DNA of 45,522 bases, from positions 1-45,522 of the forward strand of contig RCAB01000489.1 of assembly GCA_003640385.1 (NCBI GenBank). The letters are read 5' to 3'. This DNA is from Setaria digitata (Eukaryota; Nematoda; Chromadorea; Rhabditida; Setariidae). How positions within the stretch are numbered: the first letter of the stretch is position 1; every line of letters begins with the position of its first letter. Shown one piece after another: positions 1 to 13,440 of this stretch. A program made the translations under genes and the position numbers. The notes beneath the pieces were generated by a model. That model saw nothing but the letters and a program-made list of their open reading frames with translations, did no database searches and was not told the DNA's origin.

Positions 1-3000
1 TATGTGATCAATACATATTTGCAGAAGTATTTTCCATCATCATCAAATGCCAAATTAGCCGATCTTAAGTCAACTGTTGACTTACTAACATCGATAACAT
101 TTTTTCGTATGAAAGTGTTGGAATTGGCTAGTCCACCACGTGCATCGAATGTTGTAAGTGAATGCGCGAAAGCTTGCATGCAGGTAATAATTTAAAAGAA
201 AAAATTTAAAATTTAATTTTTTGCTGTTAAGCAAAAGAACAAAGCATTGGGAATGTTGGAAACGAAAAAGTTTAGTTAAAAATGAATTTATTTCTGGGGA
301 AAAAAAATGGAAGAAAATTTCCATATTCATATTATTATCACAGGTAATGTGAAGACTATTTTGATTTTCAGTTTTTTTCGCTTTTTTTTTTAGCTTAGAA
401 AATATGCAGACACATTTTTAGCATTTATTTAACAATTGAAAGGAAGTTTAGAAAAAAAAACGAAATTAGAAACAGTAATGCTGTATTTCACATATAGCAA
501 TTAATTTTGATATAATTTCTTTTCTTTTTTTTGAAAATTTCAATCAAATAAAAAAAAAATTTGCAAAATATTGAAATATTTTAAACATCTTAGAATATAT
601 GCTAAATGAAATAATCAGTATTTTATCTAGTTTTTCTTTTCTTTTCATTATGCTCAAATTTCTTTTTTTTTCCCCGCCAAACTTCTATTTATTCAATAAA
701 ATTATGATTGTTGTAATGTTTGTTCTGGATAATTAGTCCGATCAGTCAGTTAATTTGGAATTTAACAATTTTCATTTTAGGCAACATATCAGCTAATGTT
801 TGAAAGTTGCTGTGAAGATGGTGGCCCATCGGCGGATAGTGTAAATTTTTGGTTTGATTTTCTTGATTATATGATGCGTGTCATTGAAGATGATAAAAAT
901 ATCTATACACCTGTATTAAATCAATTCCCGCAGGAATTAAATGTTGGAAATTTATCAGCAGCAACATTATGGCAATTGTACAAAACTGATTTGCAAATGG
1001 CTTTAGAAGGTTGTTTTGATTGTTTTTAATTTCAAATTTAAGTCCTTTTCCTCACTAAATGAGCGCAGAATGAGCATATTTGAACAAAAACTAAATTAGC
1101 AATATGATATTAGCAAATTTTTGCAATAGGAATCAAAATACGCAGCAAATTATTTTTATAGTAATATTGTTCTATTTGTTTTAACCATTTTTGATATGCA
1201 TACCATTAAATAATAACCATTCATTATATATATATAATGAATATATAATATATATATGTATTCAGGTTTCCTAATAAAAGTATCGCAGTTACATTATTTT
1301 TTTTCGATAGAAATATCTTAATTGTATTATTTTCTATTTAATTTGCTGGTTTCTTGACAGAATGAATAGATGAATCTAGTATTAATTGTGATATCCTTCT
1401 CTAATTTTTTGATTAAATATCGGTGATTTCGTTAAAATTTTGATTAATTTTTATTATTTTAACTGTCTGAAATTATGTGATATCGGTTAACTTGTACTTT
1501 TTTGTACTTTAAAAAATTACTTAAGCATAAGAGCTAAATGGAATTAAAATTGAATCGCTTGAAAAAGTTTGTGACAAAAAAATTTATTTTCGAGAATCTG
1601 GTCATGCATTGAATATTTTATTTCATTTTTTTTTTTTTTTTTTTTTTTAATTCAGTAATTTTCTTTTGCTCCCATTAACTCTATCTTGCTTAAGCATTTA
1701 ATTATTTCTGTGAATTTTTTGGCGGTTTTTTTTTTTCATTTAGAATAAATGTATTAGGTCATTTATATGAAGCTAATTTAATTTGAGGAAAAAAGATGGA
1801 AGAAAATATTAACTAAATGAATATATTTATCAGTCAGTCATTTGGCAATTCAATATTTTGAGATGTGATAAGCGTTATTTCATATGTCAGTATCATCTAA
1901 CACAACTTAATGAAGCACTTCTAATTTTTGTACGCTAGAAAATTACGAACTCGTACACAGAGAAATAATACAGAAGCTAAATAAATGATAAAATTATTAG
2001 CTTATTAAATTGTTTTGTTTTTCTAGAACACGCACAAACAAAGAAATGCGCCACACCGGAATATATGAATTTATATTTCAAAGTGAAAGGATTTTATTTC
2101 AAATATGTAGCCGATTTACCGCAATATAAAGCTTCAATTCCGGAATTTCCAGCGTAAATTTTTTCAAATTTTCAAATTTTGAAAAAATATTGAGCTCAAA
2201 TTTTTATATTTAAGTGCTTGGGTTTTCCTTTTCGCTCATTTAAATTCTCCTACATTACTTCTATTGAATTAATTAATTAATTATTCGCTTCTTTATTCAG
2301 TTGGTTTATACCATTCGTAATGGACTGGTTAAATGAAAATGATGAGCATTCAATGGATATACTAAGGAATGCGTATAATCGTGATAAGAGTGATAATTTC
2401 CCACAAACATCAGAGCATACCAAATTTTCCAATTCAGTTATTGATGTATTCACACAACTTAATGAAGCACTTAAATTACTGAAACAGGTTAGATTTTTAA
2501 ATATTTTTAAATGGTTTAGAAATTAAAACACTTCAACACTGTTTGATTCCTAAATAACAGCAGAAGCATTCCAATGATCACAGCGATTGCTTAAATGAAC
2601 GAGAAATTTTAAAATTTTCTGCAGATTAGAGTAATGTGTACTTTATATTATTTAATAATTAAAAACGAAAAAAAATCATTAAGTAATTAAGAAATTATTG
2701 CTGAGGGAAGTGTTAGTGTAGATGAAAGACAAGAACCATCACAACTATCGTCTTTATTTATGTCGGTGCATAATTCCTTCACTTAACATTTTACCTTTTC
2801 ATACTTTAGACCTGAAAAAAAAAAAAAAAACAGATGTTTAGAATTTCGCAAGCAGAAAAAACTTTTCCTTTTTTTTTTTTGTAAAAATTATGGAATCAAA
2901 AATAATATCAAATCTTACCTGTTGGTTTTTTTTTTCCACAATTGATAAGGGAAGTATTTGATTATTTAAAAGTACAGCTTAAAAAAGAAAAAAAGAAAAG

Positions 3001-6000
3001 AAACAAGGAGAAGTTGTTTGTTTGTCGAATTCCTAAACAGAAGTAAACAATAGAGAAATGTGCTTTTCATATTGCGGATACAGTAAAACGATTTGTTTAT
3101 GTTTACTGTAAAATACAGTAGGATGGAAAGCAAATGATGTAGAATATGAGGTAAATAGACATATAACTTAGCTTTTTGCAATTCAGACATCTCTACGTTC
3201 ACATTTTCATACCTATTCACTTGTATTTATTTCCGAAAAATTTTGCTTACAATTATATTTGAAATGTTCATCACAATGACACCGTATTCCTGAATTACAG
3301 ATGGATTGTCCGAATCCGGAAGTATATGCGGATATGATGAAGCGGTTTTCGAAAACATTAAACAAAGTATTGCTAGCATATGCTGATATGGTACAAAAAG
3401 ATTTTAATAAATTTGTTAGCGATGAAAAACTTGCCTGCATACTAATGAATAATGTGCAGCAACTTCGGTTTGTTTGTTTCAATCTTTTTTTTTCCCCCAA
3501 AAATTTTGCATTTTTTGTTTGTCTGTTTTTTCATTAAATTGTTGATATTATTAGGTAGCTATGCGTTTTTTTTTTTTGGATGATTTTTTTCCGGTTCGTA
3601 TTTTTTTTCTACGGTACCGCATCTATTGTTTTACCATCAGGCGCTGTTCCGATTGAGAAATCTGCAGAGTGCGGTAAAAATGATAAATGGAAAAATTTCA
3701 GCCTATTTCACAGAATACATTATCATTTTTTTCCAAGCATGAAATACAAACTAATACTCGAAAATACTAATAGGCCAATATAGCGAATTTAATGCAATTG
3801 TTTTTCCCTTTTTTTTGAGCATTCACTTCGACAATTTACCAAAAACTTTTAGATTTTTATGCACACACTGATATTTCAATGATTTGAAAATAATATTTAA
3901 CATATTTAACAGAATATTTCTACTAATATTTCACAAAATCTTTGATAAATTTTCTTCCCATTCTTTCTCTCTTCCTCTCTCTCTCTCTCTCTCTCTCCCT
4001 CTCTCTTTCTTGCTATTTCTCTTTTAGGGATGATTGTTTTGAGTTAAATTAAATGGAATAAATAACATCATTGATTACAAATGCTAATTTAAAATGAGTT
4101 CACTTATGCAATTAATCAATTAACCATATACTGTGATATATAATTAAATAAACGTATAAGATCGTATTCATAAAGTGGGATTTTCTCTTCTCTCAGTACA
4201 TGTTTTATGATAAAAAGAATTTCCTGTAATTTCTTACTGTAGGTGTTCCCTAGGATATAATATATTTGTTACAATGCATGCATACATTACCGTAATCTTC
4301 TGGTATTTTTTTTTTTTTTTTTCTTTTAATTAATAAATTTCTTTCAGAGTACAACTGGAGAAGATTTATGAAAATATGGGTGGTCCAGATCTTGATCCAA
4401 CAGCAAATACAGTTTTAAATAATTTACAAAAGAAGCTAAATGCTGTATTGAATAAATTATCAGGCCAATTTGTGGAAAGTTTGGTGCCTAATATTCATGA
4501 ACAAATGAATAAGTTAGGTGTCATTTTAACTAAAATCAAAGGACCACAAATGACAAAAAGTCAACTTGTCGGAGTAAGTATCCTTTTCTCTTTTTTCCTA
4601 TTCTATCATGTTAATTTTATCAGATACAGAAATGAAGAAATTAAAACGGCAATTTTTTCTTTCCTTGATTATTTGGCTAACATAATTTTACGTGATAATA
4701 AAATATAATTGTTTACCTTCTATTTTACTCAAATATTTGAAAATTCTTTTTCCTTTTTAAATTTGGAAAAGAAATGAATTTATCTTTTTCCTTAATTTTC
4801 CTTACATCAATTATAAATGATAGCTGTGTAATTTCGCATCAACATTTTTGATTCATGATTTATTCATATCCATAATTAATCATTTAATTCTTTGACAAAA
4901 ATTTTAAATAATTATAGCAAATTTTAGGAAGTAGATGCGGTACTTCAACCACTGATGGAATTATTGGAAGATAAATTACAAGATTATTCGTCGCAGTGTG
5001 AAAAGACAGTTTTGAAATACCTATTAAAAGTATAAACATTTATTTCAATTTTTAATATTATTCCTATTTCTTTCTAAATTATTTGAAAATGCTAGTTTAT
5101 TAATAAATTAATAACAGTGGCATGGTTTAACTATCAGTCTAAATTTTCCGCTTTACAGTTCTCTGTGTATTTTTCTGGTAAAAAAAAAGCGATTTTGAGT
5201 AAAAATTAAAAATTGTGAAATGTTCGTCAAATGTAAATTAGTCAGATTTTGGTAGCTTCTGTTTGAATTAAAAGTTTTTGTTTAATTTAATCCACTTTTA
5301 AAAAGGGAGCAAAAATCAAATATGCTGTAATGATGCTATCTATAAACTAGAACATAGTTGCTCTAGGTATATGTTATTTACATTAGGCATAAGGTATCTT
5401 CTTAATAAACTGAAAAAAAAAAAAGAAAAAAACTAATCGTGGAAAAAAAATTGTGAAAATTTTATCACCAATTCATCATGCATCCTTGAAGTTTTAATAG
5501 TTTATGAAATTATCATTCATTCTTAGTTTCATTAGTCAGTAATTAATACTTTAAAAAAATTAGTCACATAAGCTAAAAAAAGAAAAATAAACAATTCTTT
5601 ATTATTTCAATTATAGGAATTATGGCGAGCAACGATAATAAGCATGGAAAAGCTAGTTGTATTGCCACCTCTCGATAATAAAGCCGTATATTTTTATTTT
5701 ATATTTTAATTTCAAATTAAAAATTGCAATTTTTACTTTCACAACCAATCAATCATTTAAAAGAAAGAAAAATATTAATTTTTCTTAGGTTTAATTTTGG
5801 GAATTGTTTTTTTTTCCCTCAACGGTTTTATGTCATGTAAGCAGTGAAAATAATTCATATTTTGGTATTTTCTTTTCTTTTTTTTTCATTCCAGATTTTG
5901 AAACAGCTACCAAATGCGGAAGTTTTCTGTGATATGACAAAGCTGATGTCAAGTCATTTGAAAGAGGTGAAAAGTATGAGTTCAGTGAAAGAAATGATGG

Positions 6001-8733
6001 TAATTTTAACAGAATTCACGACTTTTTCTTTTTGTATCTTTTAATTTTGAAAAATTTTTTTTTTATAATTTTTGACTTTTTTTTTTTTGAATAATTTCTA
6101 TTATTAATTAAGGATATTGCTCGAGAGTATGAGCGTTCATTAACTCCAAAGCAATGTGCGGTATTGGATGCCGCTCTAGATGCGGTAAAAGAATGCTTTC
6201 ATGCCGGTGGTCAAGGATTGAAGAAATCATTTTTCGAGAAATCTCCCGAATTGCAATCATTGAAATATGCTTTATCACTGTATACGCAAACAACCGAACA
6301 GCTTATCAAAACATTCATCACCAGTCAAAAGCAGCAAGGTTTTTGTTTATTTGTTTTTTCTGCTTTCTGTTTACTCGTTTGTTTTAATTTTCCATTTTCA
6401 TTTTTTCTTTCTCTTACATGTTTCATTTATTTTTGTTTAGTTTTTTTCTTCTTTTATTTACTTAATTCTTTTTGTTATTGTTGTTGTTAGTAAGATATTA
6501 TTAAATAATGATAATATAACAAAAATGATAAGGTAGCAGTACGATGAGTTTAAAAAAAAAAAAAAAAAATGTTAAGTAAAACAAATTTTATGATTGCTAA
6601 GAAAGCTCTACTAAATAGATAGTTCCATCATCATGCACTGATAAATGACCTGAACAGGTAAACTGGCTTAATGTATTTGGAACTGACGTATGGACGTGTT
6701 TAACCTTTGATAATGTTATCACCAGTGATATGCTTTTCTTTTACTTTCTTTTTTTTTTTTTTTTTAATACTTCTTTCTCTACCCCTTGCTTTATTATATC
6801 TTACATTGTGATATTTTTTGTATAATAAAGTATAAATTTTCCAAAATTTCCAATCAATTTAAACTATTTCAATCTTTCGCTATCAAATTTTATGCTTAAA
6901 AGTGAATTATTGAAATTTTTAAGCGAAATTTAATTTCTTGCCACTCAACCTTTCAGACCTCGGAAGCAAATTAAAATTTGAAATTATTTATTTATAATTT
7001 AATTAATAAATCGAATTTCATTCATTTACTTCAGATCTTCCTTCACAAGAACAACCAGTGGGCGAAGTAAGCGTTCAGGTGGATCTTTTCACACATCCTG
7101 GAACTGGTGAACAAAAAGTTACTGTTAAAAGTAAGTTTTTAGATTAGTAGTAGCAACAAAATTAGCTAATTTTGCTGATTACTTATAATTTTGGAAAATA
7201 TAAGCTTGCCTTTTTAATAATTTGCCACAACTATTATTTATAATTGCTTGCTTACCTTTTTAATCCTGCATAAGTGCTTCCTGTTTTTATTATCAAAATT
7301 GTATCTTAGAATTTTCGACAATAAATGTTTATTAATTATATAAAAATTTGAAATGATTCAAAAGGTAATTGAATAAATTTTAATGCAAAAAGAGAGTTTT
7401 TCGTTTCAAAATTTCACAGAAATTCTTTGCTAACTTTCAGTAATGTCTAATTTAACATATAATTTCTTTAATTTCCTTTTCTGATTTTAATCTTTTTCAA
7501 ACTTTTTAGCAAATGAATTATGTGTATCATTTTAGGTTACATGCAAAAATTTTGCTGCTGCTCTATCCATAATTAATTAGTTTCTTTTTTCTAACAAATT
7601 TATTATTGCAAACACTTCCTTATTAAAACGATGTATGCAGTCATTTAAAACATGGCGATTGTAATTAGTTGATTAAAAAAAAAAGCTCTATTAAAATTCA
7701 AAAAAATTATTTTTAAAATGTTGATATAATGATGGAAAATATTAAAATATATTCCTAAATATATACATTTTTTTTTTTTTCAGTAGTAGCAGCGAATGAT
7801 TTACGCTGGCAAACAGCAAGTACTTTTAAGCCATTTGTTGAAGTACATTTGGTTGGGCCACATTTGGCTGATAAGAAGCGTAAAATGGCAACCAAGTCGA
7901 AGAGTGGTAGTTGGGCACCAAAATTCAATGAAACATTTCATTTGTAATTATCCTCTTTATCTAGCTATCCATCTGATTGTTGCTATTTTTCGTTAATTAT
8001 GCCACCTGATAATTAAGCATTTACAATGAATTATTTGCAGTTTTCTTGGTAATGAAGGTGACCCAGAGCACTGTGAACTAATGTTTCAAGTAAAAGATTA
8101 CTGCTTTGCCCGTGAAGATCGTATTGTTGGAGTTGGTGTATTACAGTTGGCCAATATGATTGAACAAGGTTCGTGCAGTTGTTGGGTACAACTTGGCAGA
8201 CGATTTCATATCGATGAAACAGGTCTCATCTTACTCAGGTAAGTTAATTTCATTAATTATTGAAAGTTTATCATAGATATATTTTACTTGCTATATTCAA
8301 TAATTATTCCGCTTAATTTATTACTGTATTTTCCTTACTCTCTCATAATTTATGCGCCTAATAATTTAATCTGTTTTATCATTTATTTTGTTTCAATATT
8401 CTCTTTAATGCAAACAGGAAAAATTCATCAAAATTATTTTATTTTAATATTCCTTTACTTAATAATACTTATTTTTTGCATGTTGAATGCATACAGGAAA
8501 GATTTATCAAACTTGTGAAAATTTTGGAAAGCAAATAAGGGAATGAATTTCAATTATCTGTTTTTCCAGAGATCTTTTTTCTTTTATCATAAATTTCTAG
8601 GATATTAAGTCAACGACAAACTGATGAGGTAGCTCGAGAATTTGTACGATTGAAATCGGAATGTCGTTATGAAACAGAATCAACAATCGCTGCATCGGTA
8701 AGCAATCAGCAATTAGCGAATCGAGTAAGTTAA
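1..8733 (+). CDS. unc-13: UNC-13 (Munc13), 3' part: MUN domain and C2C domain
   Basis: Partial gene; the 5' part lies upstream. Coding exons: 1-183, 781-1009, 2027-2153, 2301-2487, 3301-3467, 4348-4573, 4928-5029, 5617-5685, 5895-5999, 6113-6338, 7035-7130, 7784-7943, 8041-8238, 8601-8733. All junctions agree in phase and give 735 residues ending at TAA 8731. Munc13 proteins prime synaptic vesicles by opening syntaxin through the MUN domain. Residues about 1-550 of this piece are MUN (the [21 protein letters not shown] stretch near residue 70 is typical). Residues about 552-690 are the C2C domain (VAANDL, then [36 protein letters not shown]). C2C calcium loop 1 lacks the usual Asp cluster, as expected for this non-calcium-binding copy. 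The family tail [20 protein letters not shown] follows. Two consensus donors in the last exon (8698 GTAAGC, 8725 GTAAGT) suggest further 3' splicing. Confidence 0.95.
3961..4011 (+). repeat. (CT)n microsatellite inside an unc-13 intron
   Basis: Mostly TCTCTC with a few interruptions, in the intron 3468-4347. Confidence 0.85.
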
Positions 8734-9552
8734 TGGGAAATTAATGAATCGTTATTTCCAGGTGAATTTCTTTCCATAAAATCATGTAAATTGTGCATCA
8801 TTAATTTTTATATTAAAAAAAAAAAAATTTAAAAAAATTGGAAAAGTTTATACAAAATTTAAAGGGGTTTACTAATAGCGAGTTAAATCACTTGAATGTT
8901 TGGAGATAATATGATAAAATACTCCTGATGTTTGTTTGTTTAGCTTGTATGTAAATGAAAATTATTGTTTATTAGACTGAATCTTAAGCTAAACCAGTGA
9001 TTCTTTTTATCAGAAATAGATAATTCTATTTTTTGATTGTTTTTTTTTTCTCTGAATTAGTTTAACTTTTGGAACACTTTTTCCCCTTCTTCAAAATCAA
9101 TTATTCTAAATAGTTCTAAAAAAGAAGGCTACCGTTTCAGAATCTGCAACAAAACAAATTAATTATTAACAAAATAACTTCGTCTAAAATGACTAGTTGA
9201 AATTAATTTTTAGTTGGTTGATATGCTCATTTTTAGATATTAAATAATTAATTGACACGATAACTTTTTCGTAATATTAGTATATATTAAAAAAAAAAAA
9301 AGACACATACTACTAGATGTAAAAAATTTTTAACCGATTAATTAGTAAATAAGTTAATTATTCCGTGTAAATATGCAAATAAATAATTGAATGAATAAAT
9401 AATTGTTGAAATGAGATAAATATCAGAACATGAATCGTTTTTGATGTTTGTTGTGATAACTGTTATCATTTAATGCTAATTCTCACTTCATCTACATTGG
9501 CTAAAGTCGCTTATTTTTAATTATTGAAATTGATTACCAGAATTAAAGTGGA

Positions 9553-9723
9553 TGGATATAAATATCATATAAAAGTATTTGCAGTTGATGTAAATATTAC
9601 ATTAATGTATTTAAAATCGATATAAATATCGCGTAATTATCATATAAATATATTGGAAATCGTTATAAATGCCACATAAATAAGTTTGAAATTGATATAA
9701 ATATTAATTTATGCATCGATGTA
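9553..9723 (+). repeat. Degenerate 32-base tandem repeat, five units
   Basis: Units begin at 9553, 9585, 9617, 9660 and 9692. Each opens with a form of TSGATATAAATATC, often followed by ACATAA. Four spacings are 32, 32, 43 and 32 bases; the long third unit carries an extra ATCATATAAATAT segment. No open frame runs through it. Confidence 0.65.
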
Positions 9724-10886
9724 ACAATATTTACTATATCTCTAAAATATATGTCATGTCATCATTTGTTCATATATTCGAGGAAAAATAAATGTAGCTC
9801 AATTATTGTACATTCTCGGGTAATTTATTCCAACCAAAAAAATATAGCATTATAATTTTTGTATTGAATAAATCATCGTAACTCAATAATAAATCTACTT
9901 TACTTCTCTTTTTTCGTTTTTCAACATTTTTTTTTTTTTTGAAAAGTGGGAAAAAAAAAATGGAAGGTAAAATTGATTTCTGATCAAATATCATTTGCAA
10001 AATTTTGTTTCATAATTATCTGTTATACAGATAGGAAAATTGATTTGCAATTTCATTCTCTCTTTTCTGTAATTGTTTGATTGTGTTGTAAATTAGAAAA
10101 TTACTGAAATAATTAATTTTTCCTTTTTATTTATCGCTTTCACAAACGAAATTCCTTCCATTTCTGAGAGTTACGATGTTTTAATCATTATTATAATTGC
10201 AATTTTTTAAACTCTTAATATTGTTATTCCCATCATTATTTTTGTTAGTACTGTAAACACACTTGAAAATCACTTATTTTGCCTGTAATGTGCTATGCTG
10301 TTTCTTTACCAATCCACTTATTTAATTTTGCTGTACCATTTTTTTTTTTCTTATTTTTGAATTTGAATTGACTAGAATGATTAATAATTAACATAATTCA
10401 AAAATGTTTTCCCATTCAGAATGCATAATAAGCACAAGATTAGGTCTAGCGATGGATTAGTATTCAAGAAAGAAAAAAAAAAAAAAAAGGAAATTTTAAA
10501 TAGAGTTTTGCAAAATTGATGACAAAAAAAAGAAAAACAAAGAGTGAAAAGTATTTGTCCATTCTTAAATTTTATTTTTTATTTTCAATAATATTTCTTA
10601 TTTTTTGTCAGTTTGTAATTGTACTGATAAAAATTTGATAATTGTTGTTAAGAAAAGTTTTTAAAGTTTTTTTTTGAAAATAAAGTTCGAGCGCTCTTTG
10701 TTTTTTTTTTTTAAATTTTAAAAATCTGTCCCATAAGTTAATCACATCTTAGCAATTATATATAACTTAGCAGTGATGTGCCTTTTTCCAAGAAGGTTTT
10801 ATGATATAAAGTTAAAAACCAAAAAAAAGAAAAAGAAAAAAGGGGAAATACATGATCGCTATGTATGGGAAGTAAGATGAATGAAG

Positions 10887-10954
10887 AGCTATCATTATCA
10901 GTATCAGTATCAGTATAGTAAGCTATCATTATCAGTATCAGTAACAGTATAGCA
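10887..10954 (+). repeat. 34-base tandem duplication containing short ATCAGT repeats
   Basis: Two adjacent copies, 10887-10920 and 10921-10954, start with AGCTATCATTATCAGTATCA and differ at a few bases. Each contains an inner CAGTAT hexamer repeat. Confidence 0.7.
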
Positions 10955-11947
10955 AGAATTAATGGCGACGAAACATTCGCTAGTGCCAAATATTCGATAG
11001 CCAAATAGACGGAATGTTGACTGTAAGGAAGTTTCATAAAAGATACTAATAATAAGAATATAGGGTGATTATTATGAGTTGATTCCACAATTGGGTACCA
11101 TTCTTTAGTATTTTCACGTGACCAAATTTGGAGACACAGCTTCCGTGCAGTAACTAATTACTATCTAAAGTTTTCCAAATTTCTTAGTAATACTTTATAC
11201 ATGTGAAAATTTAAATAAATTTAAACAAACAGTTGATGAAAAAAAAAAAAAAAGACATAAAGGTTAACTGTTATCAATTTTTCATAAAATATTACTCGAA
11301 AAATTTTCTTCTTTCTTCATTGATTCGGAAAATTTATGCAAAAAAATAAAAAAATCTTCACAGAAATCACTCGATGACAACAAATTATAACTATGAGAAT
11401 ATAATAGTTCCATTGCATATTAACTGCGTCATTATTGAAAGTGAATTAATTAATTATCACACCATATCAATCATATTTTCTATCTATATATGTAATAAAC
11501 ATAATAAGGATCTTTTTTTTTTTTTTTTTTTTTTTGGAAAATTGACGAATTGAATAAAATTCGGTGAAATATTACAATAATAAGAATGAAAAGTAGATGC
11601 TATCAATGAGATTAAGGAATATCAGGAACTGATCAGTGTGAGAGTGATATTTTTCAAGGAATACCGGGGATTGCTATCACAATGAGAGAATTATCAAAAA
11701 AAAAAAGTCTTATGTATATATATGAGATTTCAGGCAAATAAAAAATATGTAATTTTCATTGCTGTTGATTCTATGCTATCGTAAATCAAGCAAATTTCTT
11801 GAACTGAAAATGACTTAACCTTTGACTTGACCTTACTTGCCTTTAATCATTGATTAATTGTCGCAATAATAATGAGATAATCATTCCAGTTCAATGCATT
11901 AATTAATTATCAACTTCCCTCCAGTATTTTCATTTTTGTCCAGTAAC

Positions 11948-13425
11948 TTAACTATATTGATTACGATGAGCCAAAAATGCACTTATTCCATATAGAAATC
12001 CATTGGAAAATGAGAGCAGCTGAAGAAATCTTTTGACTAAGTTTTACATTGCTGTAATTAATTAAATTTGATTTCAATTACTAGATATAACATCGATTAG
12101 TTAAATTTAATTTCTAAAATATAATTTTGTCTTTTTTTTTTTCTTTTGCAGGATATTAATATGTAATCATTGCTCTGCATATAAGCGTTTTTTACTATGG
12201 CAATATGTTTTATTTAAATTGAAATTTTAAAATTTTGAAAACATTAGATAGTAAAATATCATTACCGATGCGAAGACCCATTCATAAATAGTTCGGCAAT
12301 GATTATAGATATTGCCATCAGAATCGATCTCATTACAAATATTCGACCAAGCACCTGTTGAATAGTATGCTTCGATAAAGCCGAGAATGATATAGCATGA
12401 GCATGCTGTTAACGAAAACATAAAATCCTGCAAAATTTATTCTCTTTTAAAGAAACAAACAGATAAGAAAATGGTTCAAATTTAAAAGTTGAGCTGAAAA
12501 AAGAAGAAACGAAACTATGAAATTTGCTTAGTAAGTATATATATATATATTTATTTTATATTATTTATATATATATATATATATCGTTAAGGTATATTCA
12601 AAATAATGTAACAGGTAGTTTATTCATTAATAGATACATGAATTAAAAAAAGTAAGGGATAAGGAAAAGAAAATTATAGTCTGAAAGTGTGAAAGTGAGC
12701 AAGGACTAGATTGGAAAAACTGCAATTATTCTAGAAAGTTTACTTCCATTTTTTTTCCTTTTTTTTTTGATAAAAATATACTTTAAATGAAATTTTAATT
12801 ACCGAAATTTTCCATGGCCAAAAATCAAGATGAGTTTTATGCAATTCGAAGAGAAAAACGATGTGAAATATGAATGAGAAACAAACGGCGATACCGGCAA
12901 AAATGAGCAAAAAAGTTTGGCCAAAAAGGATTCCTTTAAATGGTCCTGGTCCATATACTGATACAATTGATGATATTATCAGTAAACCGATTATCTAAAA
13001 ATATATTTAATTATTGTGTAATTTGGAAAAATACACAACCAGTGAATATTTGTTACAACATATTGTTGTAATCCGGAAACTGGCATAACCTACTGCTGTT
13101 GGAATCCGGAAAATTTCACAAAGCTAAAATATCACAACATGTAAGTCCATGGAGCTTGATGCGGTAATAATACTAAATTTCATCAGAAGACTAATTTCAA
13201 TATTTCTTTTTTCATCTTAGCTAAATTTTATTAATAAAAATTTACAATTTGAAGGATTCGTAAGATACCAGCCGGCTGACAACAATAAGTTCTATTTAAT
13301 GGACCACGTCCAAAGTAGTACTCTCGATTCTCGAGATGATCGTTAGTTGTTTTGGTTGTCGTTGTTACTGTTGCACCATTTGGTTCTGCTCGTGTATACA
13401 TATCATATCGTACTGTTGATGACAT
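11948..13425 (-). CDS. MARVEL-type four-helix membrane protein, 201 residues
   Basis: Complete minus-strand gene. Coding exons in transcript order: 13425-13246, 12994-12803, 12427-12266, 12019-11948, all joined in phase 0, with canonical GT-AG introns. The start ATG is at 13425-13423 and the stop TAA at 11950-11948. Predicted topology: a Thr-rich cytosolic N-terminus (residues 1-52), then helices at about 53-75 (LQI/IIGLLIISSIVSVYG), 87-109, 125-147 and 172-194, and a short HRNQYS tail. The loop between helices 3 and 4 has two Cys (155 and 168) that could pair. This layout and size fit MARVEL-domain proteins, which act in membrane apposition and vesicle trafficking; the family call rests on topology and general similarity, so the specific role is unknown. 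The last exon is short and was identified by its acceptor (TTTCTTCAG) and by completing helix 4. If unc-13 uses the distal last exons, this gene is nested antisense in its final intron. Confidence 0.85.
12152..12230 (+). other. Possible alternative last exon of unc-13 (candidate 1)
   Basis: A strong plus-strand acceptor (T-rich run ending CTTTTGCAG at 12151) is followed by GATATTA, the same seven bases that open the regular last unc-13 exon at 8601. Joined to the exon ending at 8238 in phase 2, it would read R-I-L, then about 23 residues (ICNHCSAYKRF then LLWQYVLF) to TAA at 12228. It would replace the conserved tail with a short hydrophobic one. It sits opposite the last intron of the minus-strand MARVEL gene. 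No transcript evidence; it may be chance. Confidence 0.25.
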
Positions 13426-13426
13426 T

Positions 13427-13440
13427 GCTATAATAAAATC
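13427..13440 (-). promoter_or_regulatory. Likely trans-splice acceptor of the MARVEL gene
   Basis: Reading the minus strand, a long T tract and TTTTATTATAG end two bases before the start ATG at 13425. An acceptor this close to the start, with no donor apparent upstream, is typical of spliced-leader addition in nematodes. Confidence 0.55.

Larger units (their letters stand above)
8734..11947. other. AT-rich non-coding stretch after the unc-13 stop
   Basis: No coding exon with family signal was found on either strand. It holds many A/T homopolymers, a degenerate 32-base repeat (9553-9723) and a 34-base tandem duplication (10887-10954). It is probably 3' UTR plus spacer, or the start of a long last intron of unc-13 if the distal last exons described below are used. 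Confidence 0.6.

Noticed and set aside
10887..10954. Repeat considered as a CRISPR-like array
   Set aside because: Two tandem copies without spacers in a eukaryotic genome; simple duplication.
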